DNA from: Planctomycetales bacterium 10988
Lineage (GTDB): Bacteria; Planctomycetota; Planctomycetia; Pirellulales; Pb10988
Length of the DNA: 64,000 nt
Reading direction: 5' to 3'
NCBI GenBank assembly: GCA_009664345.1
Contig: CP043547.1
Location: forward strand, 1,550,001-1,614,000
The translations under genes and the position numbers were made by a program. This document shows, one piece after another, positions 24,660 through 32,937 of this stretch. A model generated the notes under the pieces. That model made no database searches and was not told where the DNA came from. It saw only the letters and a program-made list of their open reading frames with translations. Position 1 is the first letter of the stretch; each line of letters opens with the position of its first letter.

Positions 24660-25871
24660 ATGTCGAATCCCTTTGATCCTTATCATCGATGGCTAGGCAT
24701 CTCCAAAGCCCAGCAGCCGCCCCATCACTATCGCTTGCTTGGCTTGGAACTTTTCGAATCGGATCGGGAAGTCATCCGCGACGCCGCCGAACGCCAAACG
24801 ACCCACATTCGAAAATACCGCCTTGGACCCTATGCGGAAGATTCTCAACGCCTTTTGAATGAAATCTCCAAGGCAAAGGCTTGTCTCAGCAATGAAAATC
24901 GTAAAGCGAATTATGATAATGATTTGCGGAAAGAATTAAAGCTGCCTCTCGAAGAAGCGGCCTCGGTAGCCTCAACTTCGATCGATGCACAAGTCAATAG
25001 CCCCCTTCCTGATCAATCCGTTGGAAACGCAAGCAACGGCAAGTCCATCACCGAAAGCGATGCCGAACTTGAACTGCTTGAATCTTCCTTCTTTCCAACT
25101 TCTCCGGTCTTGAACGAGCCTTCTCCTTCCCAATCTAAGGAAGAACAAAAAGAGCCAGAGTCAGAGATTTCACCAGAGTCGGACGCTGAAGCTGCAGACG
25201 AACCGGCAAAAGTTGAAGAAATGGTGGAAGATGCCGACCTGCCGGGGGTTTCTAACTTCGAAGAAGTGAATACGATTTTACCTCTACTCGAATCAACCGA
25301 TCAGAAAGAGGAGGAAGTACCTCTTCAAAGCGAACCTCCACGGCAGAAAGTTGAATCTTCACCGCCTATTCGTCAGGGCTCTGTTCCTGAAATTAAATAT
25401 ATCGACCAATCCAAGCAGCAACGAAATTCGAGTCCTCAAACAAAATCAAGTTCGAAGCTGACAATCATTTTGGGGGCAGTCTTCCTGGTGGTGTCAGGAA
25501 TTGTCCTTGGGTTGATGTTTCTTCTTCCAGGAGACGGAGCTTCACTGACACTCCTTCCAAAAAGGGAATATCTCCCTCCTCAAGTTGAATCTGTGGAAGA
25601 ACAGACAGCCGTTTTCGGAGCATCTTGGGAATTTCAAGTGAAGGCAAGCGACCAAAATGAACCGGAGGTAGGAGTGCGATATCAACTCGGCGAAGGAGTT
25701 CCAGCCGAGATGCGGATCGATCCCGACAATGGCAAGATTGCCTGGAAGGTGAATTTCCCGCCAGGGCGTTATCCGATTCCTGTCAAAATTCGTTTGGCAG
25801 CAGAAAATACCTCTACAAAGGAAACCTCTCTCATTATCCCTCTCCGTATTCATTCTCCGAAAAGCAATTGA
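24660..25871 (+). CDS. Planctomycete J-like domain protein with one membrane span and Ig-like ectodomain
   Basis: 403 residues. Residues 5-100 (NPFDPYHRWLGISKAQQPPHHYRLLGLELFESD onward, ending SKAKACLSNENRKANYDNDL) resemble a J domain in layout, but the HPD tripeptide needed to stimulate DnaK is absent. Residues 100-265 are an acidic Ser/Glu/Pro-rich linker. One membrane helix (LTIILGAVFLVVSGIVLGL) lies near 270-290, and the last 100 residues form a cadherin/Ig-like fold with VRYQLGEGVPAEMRIDPDNG. Topology would place the J-like part in the cytoplasm. This N-terminal domain recurs in planctomycetes, often joined to kinases. Function is unknown. Confidence 0.75.
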   Translation: MSNPFDPYHRWLGISKAQQPPHHYRLLGLELFESDREVIRDAAERQTTHIRKYRLGPYAEDSQRLLNEISKAKACLSNENRKANYDNDLRKELKLPLEEAASVASTSIDAQVNSPLPDQSVGNASNGKSITESDAELELLESSFFPTSPVLNEPSPSQSKEEQKEPESEISPESDAEAADEPAKVEEMVEDADLPGVSNFEEVNTILPLLESTDQKEEEVPLQSEPPRQKVESSPPIRQGSVPEIKYIDQSKQQRNSSPQTKSSSKLTIILGAVFLVVSGIVLGLMFLLPGDGASLTLLPKREYLPPQVESVEEQTAVFGASWEFQVKASDQNEPEVGVRYQLGEGVPAEMRIDPDNGKIAWKVNFPPGRYPIPVKIRLAAENTSTKETSLIIPLRIHSPKSN

Positions 25872-26041
25872 GTGTTCTTCCAAGAATGTTCACTGTTGTC
25901 GAGATTTGAATGGAAAAAGAGAAAATCTTCAACCTTAGATCTTTGTTAATGGTGGTATAAACGATAATATCGAAATGATGTTCATAATATGTTTATTGTC
26001 GCGAACAAGAAGGAAAGATGATAATTTATTTTCTTTGACTA

Positions 26042-26062
26042 CCGATTCACTGCTAGAATCGG
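26042..26062. promoter_or_regulatory. Perfect inverted repeat upstream of the response-regulator gene
   Basis: CCGATTC (26042-26048), 7-nt spacer, GAATCGG (26056-26062). It starts just after a TTGACT at 26035 and lies about 97 bases before the ATG at 26159. It could be an operator over the promoter; no protein is assigned. Confidence 0.4.
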
Positions 26063-26158
26063 CTTGCGTTTCGCTTCTCAACGATCACAATGATTACAGA
26101 GAGAATCATTGGAGAGGTTCTTCTGTTGTAGTCAGAGAGACAACTAAAGGTTAGTGAG

Positions 26159-27103
26159 ATGGGGCAAGCTTCACGAGCGTTCCAACAAGGCATGATGGCA
26201 GCTCGCGCTGGAAATCGCCTGCTGGCGATGCACTATTTTCGTGAAGCGACCAAAGATCAGAAGATGACGCCGGATTCTTTGCTCTGGCTGGCTTGGTTGT
26301 CTGACTCCCCACTACAGGGTTTGCAACAAATCGAGGCCCATCCTGAGAATCAGAAAGAACTTCCCCCTGAAGTTCTCAAAGCGGCGAAAACCTTTCTCAA
26401 TTGGCTTGCTGGGGATATTGCTCAGCAAGAAGCCAGTCAACACTGGGCCAAACAAAATGCAAATGCCTCTCCGGAAGAAGAACAATCGTCTGGCTCCGGT
26501 ATTTTGAAATCGAACCATTCTTCCCCTGTTGGGGAAGCGGAAATAGCTCCCATTCTCACGCGTCGTAGCGCTAAGCGAAGTTCGACTTCGACAATCTTGA
26601 TTGTTGATGATAGCTCTACGGTTCGGAAGAAGCTTTCGGTCTCCCTGGGCAAATTAGGATATCGAGTTGTCGGTGCTTCTTCGGCGGAGGATGCATTGCT
26701 TTCGATCGAAAGTATTCATCCTGATTTGATTATGATGGACTTGCTTTTGCCGAAGATGTCCGGGTTGGAACTCTGTACACATCTTAAAACCTCCGACGTG
26801 TTTCAAGAGATTCCAATTGTCATTTTAACGACGAAGAATGGTTATTTTGATCGTGCTCGGGCTCGCCTGGCGGGTTGTAATGAGTATCTGACGAAGCCTG
26901 TTCCGGCTCAGGCATTGTTGCAAATCCTTGATCGCTATGTACCTAGAGATTTCGTTCTTGCTTCCACCGAAGCTCATTCTCAGGATGAGAGCTCTGAGAC
27001 CGAAGAAAACAACGGTGAGCAAGAAGAGGCAGACACACAAACAGAGGGAGAGTCCTCGAAAACAATCGCTCAACCGAAGGATGCCTCCATTCGTCCCACA
27101 TAG
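26159..27103 (+). CDS. Response regulator with N-terminal helical-repeat domain and acidic tail
   Basis: 314 residues. The first 90 (FQQGMMAARAGNRLLAMHYFREA and following) look like one or two tetratricopeptide-type helical hairpins. Residues 143-260 are a CheY-like receiver: STILIVDDSSTVRK, phospho-acceptor D194 in LIMMDLLLPKMSG, the conserved Thr in PIVILTTKNG, and the Lys in EYLTKPVP. The last 45 residues are a Glu/Ser/Thr-rich tail. There is no DNA-binding domain, so output is probably by protein contact. No kinase is adjacent. A perfect dyad lies upstream at 26042. Confidence 0.88.
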   Translation: MGQASRAFQQGMMAARAGNRLLAMHYFREATKDQKMTPDSLLWLAWLSDSPLQGLQQIEAHPENQKELPPEVLKAAKTFLNWLAGDIAQQEASQHWAKQNANASPEEEQSSGSGILKSNHSSPVGEAEIAPILTRRSAKRSSTSTILIVDDSSTVRKKLSVSLGKLGYRVVGASSAEDALLSIESIHPDLIMMDLLLPKMSGLELCTHLKTSDVFQEIPIVILTTKNGYFDRARARLAGCNEYLTKPVPAQALLQILDRYVPRDFVLASTEAHSQDESSETEENNGEQEEADTQTEGESSKTIAQPKDASIRPT

Positions 27104-27226
27104 TTGATCGCTGAAATTCGAAAATAGCTCCGGTCGGAATGCTTGGCATTACCCTCTCCACACGTCGTTCGATTTTCGCCCATTGGCTTCATATTTCACT
27201 TGCTTTCAAAGAAGATAGGAATCGGA

Positions 27227-28090
27227 GTGGCTGTCGATTCTCCTACCGCGGAACATGTCATTCGCGCTGCTGAAGATGCTAGCAAAATCAATCGAGAGCT
27301 TTCCTTTCGGCACGGCAATGTCGTTTACCTCGATACGAGCCTCGCCGATGAGGTCATGATCACGGCTGACTTGCATGGGCATCAGGATAATTTTACGCGA
27401 ATTATGCAGATTGCCGATCTTGAGAATCATCCTCGCCGGCATCTGATTCTTCAAGAAGTCTGCCACGGTGGGCCAACTTACCACGATTCGGCAGCTTGTA
27501 AATCTCACTTGATGCTCGCGGAGGTGATTCAACTCAAGTTGCAATACCCGGAGCGAGTTCACTTTATTCTAAGTAATCATGAACTCAGCGAGATGACCGG
27601 CTTTCAAATTCGCAAAGATGGTCGAATGATCAATCTGACCTTCCAGCTAGGTTTGCGGCTTGAATATGAAGAACGCTGGGATGACGTTCATGAAGCTTTG
27701 AAGGGTTTTATCGGCTCGTGCCCTCTGGGGGTTTTGCTGCCGGACAATACTTTTATTTGTCATAGTGTGCCCGAATCTGTCGATAGCCAAGGCTTCGATG
27801 TCGGCGTGCTCGATCGCGAGTGGACCGAAGAAGACCTCAATAATGGTGGTGATGTCTTTCGCCTTGTTTGGGGCAGAGATTACCGACCTGCGAATGCGGA
27901 GACGTTTGCCAAATTGTTAGGAACCCATCTTCTGATTAACGGCCATACGCCTTGTGAGCAGGGATTTCAGGTTCCCAACGATTGGCAGGTGATTCTTGAT
28001 TGTTGCAGCCGACCGGCCAGTTATGTCTTGCTGCCACTCAATACTTCACACAATCAACAGGCCCTCATTCAACGAATTCAAATGCTCTAA
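27227..28090 (+). CDS. Calcineurin-like metallophosphoesterase
   Basis: About 287 residues from a GTG at 27227 with AGGA upstream; the frame continues up to a TTG at 27143, and the start is not certain. Metal-binding motifs are VMITADLHGHQDNF (DxH), FILSNHELSEMTG (NHE), FICHSVPE (H) and LLINGHTPCEQGF (GH). The usual GDxxDR is replaced by LQEVCHGG, so the second metal site is atypical. Substrate unknown. It ends 300 bases before the ABC importer genes; a second phosphoesterase of the PPP branch follows that importer. Confidence 0.8.
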   Translation: MAVDSPTAEHVIRAAEDASKINRELSFRHGNVVYLDTSLADEVMITADLHGHQDNFTRIMQIADLENHPRRHLILQEVCHGGPTYHDSAACKSHLMLAEVIQLKLQYPERVHFILSNHELSEMTGFQIRKDGRMINLTFQLGLRLEYEERWDDVHEALKGFIGSCPLGVLLPDNTFICHSVPESVDSQGFDVGVLDREWTEEDLNNGGDVFRLVWGRDYRPANAETFAKLLGTHLLINGHTPCEQGFQVPNDWQVILDCCSRPASYVLLPLNTSHNQQALIQRIQML

Positions 28091-28389
28091 CCGCGTTTTC
28101 TCAAGGGATTCCATTCGTAGTCTAGAGCGGCTTCTATAATGAATCTCTTCGGTCCAATCGTTATAAATCCCTTCATTTCTAAACCGATTTAGGCTGAAAG
28201 TGCCTAAATGTGGCAACTTCCACTTTCTCTTGGACTTTTTGGTGGTTAGTCTGTGAGATGATCAAAGGTAGAAGCATTTCTCATGAGAATTGCCTTCACT
28301 CTCTCTACAAAACCGCTTTAAGTTCCGGCAGTGAGACTCTGAGCTGCCTCAAGATAAATCGCCACGCGTTTGTTCGGAAAAGGATCACT

Positions 28390-29427
28390 ATGAAGACGAC
28401 CCCCCCACGCATTGCGTCAGTTGCCCAGCGATTCGCGTTAAGTTTCCTTTTCGGTTGCCTTGTCATTATTGGTTGCAATTCGGGAAGTACTTCCTCAATC
28501 CCGAGCTTGGCGTTTGTAACCAATGGCGATGCTTCTTTTTGGGTCATTGCTGAAAAAGGAGTGAACGCCGCTGGGAAAGAATACAATGTGCAAACGCAAG
28601 TGATCAAACCCGCCGACGGGGCCGATCAGAAGCAAAAAGTGGAAGACCTCCTCGCTCGCGGAGTCGATGGAATTGCCATTAGTTGCATCGATCCCGATAA
28701 CCAAACCAGTTTGCTGAACGAGGCGGCTGCCACCACGAACTTGATCACGCAAGACTCTGATGCCCCGCAAAGCGATCGAATCTGTTATGTGGGCATGGAT
28801 AACTACGAGGCTGGTCGCATGTGTGGGGAATTGGTCAAGGAAGCCATGCCCGATGGCGGCACCGTGATGATCTTCGTCGGCCGCATCGAACAGCTGAATG
28901 CCAAACTTCGTCGACAAGGGGTCATCGATGAATTGCTCGATCGATCGATGGACCGAGAACGGTACGATCCGCCCGGCGAGCCGTTGAAAGGTGAGAAGTA
29001 CACCATTTTGGATACCCGAACCGATCAATTTGATTTCGGTCGGGCGAAATCTTTGGCTGAGGAAGCCCTGAGTCTTTATCCCGATTTGGGCTGCATGGTC
29101 GGGCTATTTGCTTACAATCCACCGAAGATTCTTGAAGCTGTCAAAGAGGCAAAGCGTCTCAACAAAGTGAAGATCGTCGCTTTCGATGAAGAAGATGGAA
29201 CATTACAAGGGATTCAAGACGGCCACATCCATGGCACGGTGGTTCAAAACCCTTATCGTTATGGAGTCGAATCGATTCGCATCTTGACAGGTCTGGCCCG
29301 CGGAGATCGATCCGTCCTTCCCGAGGATGATTTTTTAAATATTCCCGCCCGAAAAATTACTCAGGAAAATGTAGAAAGTTTTTGGGAAGAATTGAAAAAG
29401 TTGACTTCTGACAGTCCTGCTACTTAA
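28390..29427 (+). CDS. ABC importer substrate-binding lipoprotein (ribose/sugar type)
   Basis: 345 residues from the ATG at 28390, which has AAGGA 6 bases upstream and starts a lipoprotein signal (FLFGCLVIIGCNSGS-like; predicted acylated Cys in VIIGCNS). The frame is open upstream to 28210 but that part lacks leader features. The mature part is a periplasmic-binding-protein-1 fold: FVTNGDASFWVIAEKGVNAAGKEYNVQ, GVDGIAISCIDPDNQ, YVGMDNYEAGRMCGELV, IVAFDEEDGTLQGIQDGHIHGTVVQNPYRYG. This is the RbsB/sugar-binding family. ATPase and permease genes follow, completing a ribose-type importer. The sugar is not identifiable. Confidence 0.92.
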   Translation: MKTTPPRIASVAQRFALSFLFGCLVIIGCNSGSTSSIPSLAFVTNGDASFWVIAEKGVNAAGKEYNVQTQVIKPADGADQKQKVEDLLARGVDGIAISCIDPDNQTSLLNEAAATTNLITQDSDAPQSDRICYVGMDNYEAGRMCGELVKEAMPDGGTVMIFVGRIEQLNAKLRRQGVIDELLDRSMDRERYDPPGEPLKGEKYTILDTRTDQFDFGRAKSLAEEALSLYPDLGCMVGLFAYNPPKILEAVKEAKRLNKVKIVAFDEEDGTLQGIQDGHIHGTVVQNPYRYGVESIRILTGLARGDRSVLPEDDFLNIPARKITQENVESFWEELKKLTSDSPAT

Positions 29428-29493
29428 ACATCCTATTCTATTGATCGCCTTAATTGAATCGTAAATTTTATAAACAGGTGAGTGTGCGATTTC

Positions 29494-31038
29494 ATGGAGA
29501 AAACTTCTTCGACGATAGAAACGAGCAGCGAAGATTCTCCCTTGTTGGAAGTTCGTCAGGTTTGCAAACGCTATCCAGGTGTTTTAGCGTTGGATGGTGT
29601 TAATCTTCAACTTTATCACAATGAACTTTTGGCAGTCATTGGAGAAAATGGTGCTGGCAAAAGTACCTTGATGAAGATCCTGGCTGGCATTCAACAGCCC
29701 GATGAAGGCGACATCCTTCTCAATAACAATTCTATAGAATTAGATTCTGTGCAAGCCGCCCAAAAAGCGGGAATTGCTTTAATTCATCAAGAGTTGAACT
29801 TAGCCGGAAATCTATCCATTGCCGCGAATATTTTTCTAGGTAGAGAATTCCAAACACTAGGCTTCATGCATCTCCGGTCGATGGAGAAAGAGGCTGATAA
29901 ACTTCTAAAACGTGTTGGATTAAATCTTTCACCCCGGACTTTGGTGGATTCTTTATCGGTCGGACAACAACAGTTGGTGGAGATTGCTAAGGCGCTTGCT
30001 GTTAATGCTCACATTCTGATTATGGATGAGCCGACGAGCAGCCTTTCACAGCATGAAACCGAAAAGCTTTTTCAAGTCATCTCGGAATTAAAAGCCTCTG
30101 GCGTCAGCATCATTTACATTTCCCATCGCTTGGGCGAAGTTTACGCACTTGCCGATCGCGTGACGGTTCTGCGAGATGGAAAATCAGTCGGTGATTTGGC
30201 TAAAAAAGAAATCGATCACGACACGATGGTTCGGAAGATGGTCGGTCGTGATATCTCCCAGTTTTATGATCGTACTCCTCACCCAACTGGCGAGGTGGTA
30301 CTGGAAGCCCGTGGGATCGTGACTCCTTCCCATCCAACTCAAAAACTCAATCTGACCTTGAGATCTGGTGAAATTGTCGGCCTGGCAGGTTTGGTCGGAG
30401 CGGGAAGAACGGAACTTCTCCGCGTTTTAACCGGAGTGGATCAACCGATGTCAGGCAGTTTGTCCGTGCATCAGAAAGAAGTTCAATTTCGACATCCCCG
30501 CCATTCGATTGATCAAGGCATCATGCTAGTGCCGGAAGATCGCAAAGACGCCGGGCTGGTGCTGGCCATGAACATTCGTGAGAATCTAAGCCTTCCTGGC
30601 TTGAGGATTCATCGAATTGCCAAAAGCTTGATCAATTGGAAAGTCGAGAAAGACACCTCCACGACCATGATCGATCGGCTGAGAATCAAGACCCCGGCCG
30701 CGACCCAGCTTGCTCAATTTCTCTCTGGCGGAAATCAACAGAAGATCGTCCTCGGCAAATGGCTGGCACTCGGGCCGCGAATTTTGTTGCTTGATGAGCC
30801 AACCCGAGGAATCGACATCGGGGCCAAAGAGGAAATCTATCAACTCATGGATCAACTTGCCAAAGACGGCGTCGCTATCCTCTTTGCCAGCAGCGAAATG
30901 GAAGAAGTGATCGGCATGAGTGATCGTGTGCTGGTGATGCATGAAGGCCGGCTAGCCGGGGAATTGCCGAAAGAACAGCTTACTGAAGAAAAGATCATGC
31001 AACTAGCCACGGGAGTAAAATCATCTTCTTCAACTTAA
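29494..31038 (+). CDS. Sugar ABC importer ATP-binding protein with two nucleotide-binding domains
   Basis: About 514 residues from the ATG at 29494 (GTG at 29482 also in frame). The N-terminal domain has Walker A GENGAGKSTLMKIL, signature LSVGQQQLVEIAKAL and Walker B ILIMDEPTSSLS. The C-terminal domain has a degenerate Walker A (GLVGAGRTELLRVL), signature LSGGNQQKIVLGKWLA and ILLLDEPTRGIDIGAKEEIY. This double-domain layout is that of RbsA/XylG/MglA. It works with the lipoprotein at 28390 and the permease at 31115. A perfect palindrome TAAAAAGTACTTTTTA spans its stop codon. Confidence 0.95.
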   Translation: MEKTSSTIETSSEDSPLLEVRQVCKRYPGVLALDGVNLQLYHNELLAVIGENGAGKSTLMKILAGIQQPDEGDILLNNNSIELDSVQAAQKAGIALIHQELNLAGNLSIAANIFLGREFQTLGFMHLRSMEKEADKLLKRVGLNLSPRTLVDSLSVGQQQLVEIAKALAVNAHILIMDEPTSSLSQHETEKLFQVISELKASGVSIIYISHRLGEVYALADRVTVLRDGKSVGDLAKKEIDHDTMVRKMVGRDISQFYDRTPHPTGEVVLEARGIVTPSHPTQKLNLTLRSGEIVGLAGLVGAGRTELLRVLTGVDQPMSGSLSVHQKEVQFRHPRHSIDQGIMLVPEDRKDAGLVLAMNIRENLSLPGLRIHRIAKSLINWKVEKDTSTTMIDRLRIKTPAATQLAQFLSGGNQQKIVLGKWLALGPRILLLDEPTRGIDIGAKEEIYQLMDQLAKDGVAILFASSEMEEVIGMSDRVLVMHEGRLAGELPKEQLTEEKIMQLATGVKSSSST

Positions 31039-31114
31039 AAAGTACTTTTTAGTTTGAAGATTAAATCATCACTTAATAACTTTTAGACTCGATCAATCTT
31101 AAACGGGCGTAGTA

Positions 31115-32107
31115 ATGAAAAAAGTGTTGGGAATCTTTATTTTGCTTGTTGTCGTCATGGCTTTTACTGCCTCCATGCAACCGCAATTTATGAGTGCCTA
31201 TAATTTACAAAACGTTCTCAAATGGACATCGCTTTACGGAATCCTCGGGATCGGGGTTGCCTTTGTCATTATCACCGGGGGAATTGATCTTTCAATCGGT
31301 TCCGTAGTGGGCTTGTCAGGAGCGATTTTGCCTTTGATGTTAACCTCTTATGGTTGGAGTATTCCTGCCGCCATCGGACTTTCATTGGTGATTTCATTAG
31401 CGATTGGATTACTGCATGGAGTGTTAGTGACCCAGTTAGGTTTACAATCATTTGTAGTGACACTTTGTGGTTTACTTGTTTATCGCGGCGTCGCGCGCTG
31501 GATTACCGGAGACGCAACACAAGGGTTTGGTTCTGAATATGATGACCTCCGCTGGTTGGCAACAGGAAAAGTTGCGCTTCCCGGAATCGAAGGCTTTCAA
31601 TTTCCGGTCCCCTTTTTCATTTTGCTTGCAATCGCCTTACTCGCAGCCTTCTTTTTAAATTTAACTATTTATGGAAGGTATTTATTAGCCCTCGGTCGCA
31701 ATGAGCAAGCGGCTCGCTATAGTGGAATTCCAACACATTGGATGATTTTATTGGCTTATGTCATTTCCGCTTTAACTGCAGGACTGGGAGGAATTCTATT
31801 TGCTTTGGAAATCAATTCCGTGCAGCCCAGTTCTCAAGGAAACTTTTATGAACTTTATGCCATCGCTGCGGCGGTTTTAGGTGGTTGTAGTTTGAGGGGT
31901 GGCGAAGGTTCCATTCTCGGGGTTATTTTAGGAACCGCGATTTTAATTGTATTGAAAAATGCGATTATCTTTCTTAGCATTCCTTCGTCCTTGGAATTTG
32001 CGATTATCGGCCTTGTGATTATCCTAGGTGTTATCACCGATGAAATTGTAAAACGTTGGGCAACCTATCGTCGAACGGTTAAACAAGCAAAGTTGTTGAA
32101 AAGCTAA
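31115..32107 (+). CDS. Sugar ABC importer permease (RbsC type)
   Basis: 330 residues with about 9-10 hydrophobic segments. It reads GVAFVIITGGIDLSIGSVVGLSG near residue 50, the family's conserved stretch, and LALGRNEQAARYSGI near 190 followed by YAIAAAVLGGCSLRGGEGSILGVILGTAILIVLKNAI, the EAA-like coupling region. It is the membrane channel of the importer encoded by 28390-32107. One permease gene suggests a homodimer. Confidence 0.95.
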   Translation: MKKVLGIFILLVVVMAFTASMQPQFMSAYNLQNVLKWTSLYGILGIGVAFVIITGGIDLSIGSVVGLSGAILPLMLTSYGWSIPAAIGLSLVISLAIGLLHGVLVTQLGLQSFVVTLCGLLVYRGVARWITGDATQGFGSEYDDLRWLATGKVALPGIEGFQFPVPFFILLAIALLAAFFLNLTIYGRYLLALGRNEQAARYSGIPTHWMILLAYVISALTAGLGGILFALEINSVQPSSQGNFYELYAIAAAVLGGCSLRGGEGSILGVILGTAILIVLKNAIIFLSIPSSLEFAIIGLVIILGVITDEIVKRWATYRRTVKQAKLLKS

Positions 32108-32147
32108 TCGGTCTTACTTTTATTCTATTTGTTATGGAGTTCATTGC

Positions 32148-32876
32148 ATGGAGTTGGCGAGTGAAGTATCGGGTCCTTTAATCGCGATCGGGGACCTTCA
32201 CGGCCAAGTTCATAAGCTAGAGCGACTTCTCACGAAATTAAAACAACTCCCCGATTGGAACGATCGAACGCTTGTTTTTCTTGGAGATTTTGTCGATCGA
32301 GGAGTTGATTCCAAGGGAACGCTTGATCTGATTTTGCAACTCAAAAAAGAAAAAGAACAACTAACAGCGGTGATGGGGAATCATGATTTCGCCATGCTTG
32401 CGGCGTTGGGCGCGATTCCAACCCATGCTAAAAATTGGAAAACAACTTGGCTTGAAATTTATGATTCTGACAAAACGTTTGAATCCTACGGAGTACCGGT
32501 TGGACAGTTTCAAGCTTTGTTAAATACCATGCCTCAGGAGCATCTCGACTTTCTCCTTGCTTTACCTTGGTATGTAGAACATCCTGATTATTTTTTTGTT
32601 CACGCGGGTTTGCGAAAAAATCAATCTTTAGCAGAGCAGAGAAAAGCTTTAAAAGAGCGGGATTTTGAACTTGAAGATATTCCTTGGTTGTTTATTCGTC
32701 AGTCAAATAATGCAAGTTCGCCCGAGGATTGTTCTCAAACAGTTGTTGTCGGGCATGTCTATACTTCAAGTGTTTGTATTTTTCCTCGACGCATCATGGT
32801 GGATACTACCGGCGGCATGGTCGGTGAACTCAGCGCAGTTCTCTTGCCGGAAAATAAAGTAATCACTTCAGCTTAA
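32148..32876 (+). CDS. PPP-family metallophosphatase (PrpA/ApaH-like)
   Basis: 242 residues. All PPP motifs are present: LIAIGDLHGQVHKLE (GDxHG), LVFLGDFVDRGVDSKG (GDxVDRG), TAVMGNHDFAML (GNHD), FFVHAGLR (H) and VVVGHVYTSS (GH). It dephosphorylates either phosphoproteins or dinucleoside tetraphosphates; the sequence alone does not separate these. It begins 41 bases after the permease gene, so it is probably co-transcribed with the importer. A bidirectional terminator follows. Confidence 0.9.
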   Translation: MELASEVSGPLIAIGDLHGQVHKLERLLTKLKQLPDWNDRTLVFLGDFVDRGVDSKGTLDLILQLKKEKEQLTAVMGNHDFAMLAALGAIPTHAKNWKTTWLEIYDSDKTFESYGVPVGQFQALLNTMPQEHLDFLLALPWYVEHPDYFFVHAGLRKNQSLAEQRKALKERDFELEDIPWLFIRQSNNASSPEDCSQTVVVGHVYTSSVCIFPRRIMVDTTGGMVGELSAVLLPENKVITSA

Positions 32877-32881
32877 ATAAA

Positions 32882-32913
32882 AAACGCCCCCTATAAATTT
32901 ATAGAAGGCGTTT
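32882..32913. terminator. Bidirectional terminator between the PPP phosphatase gene and glyS
   Basis: Stem AAACGCC (32882-32888) with GGCGTTT (32907-32913); the loop holds TATAAATTTATA. The minus strand reads GGCGTTTTTTATT after the stem, an excellent T-run for glyS; the plus strand has ACTTTTAA. Confidence 0.8.
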
Positions 32914-32937
32914 ACTTTTAAGTATAAGTTTTTAAAT

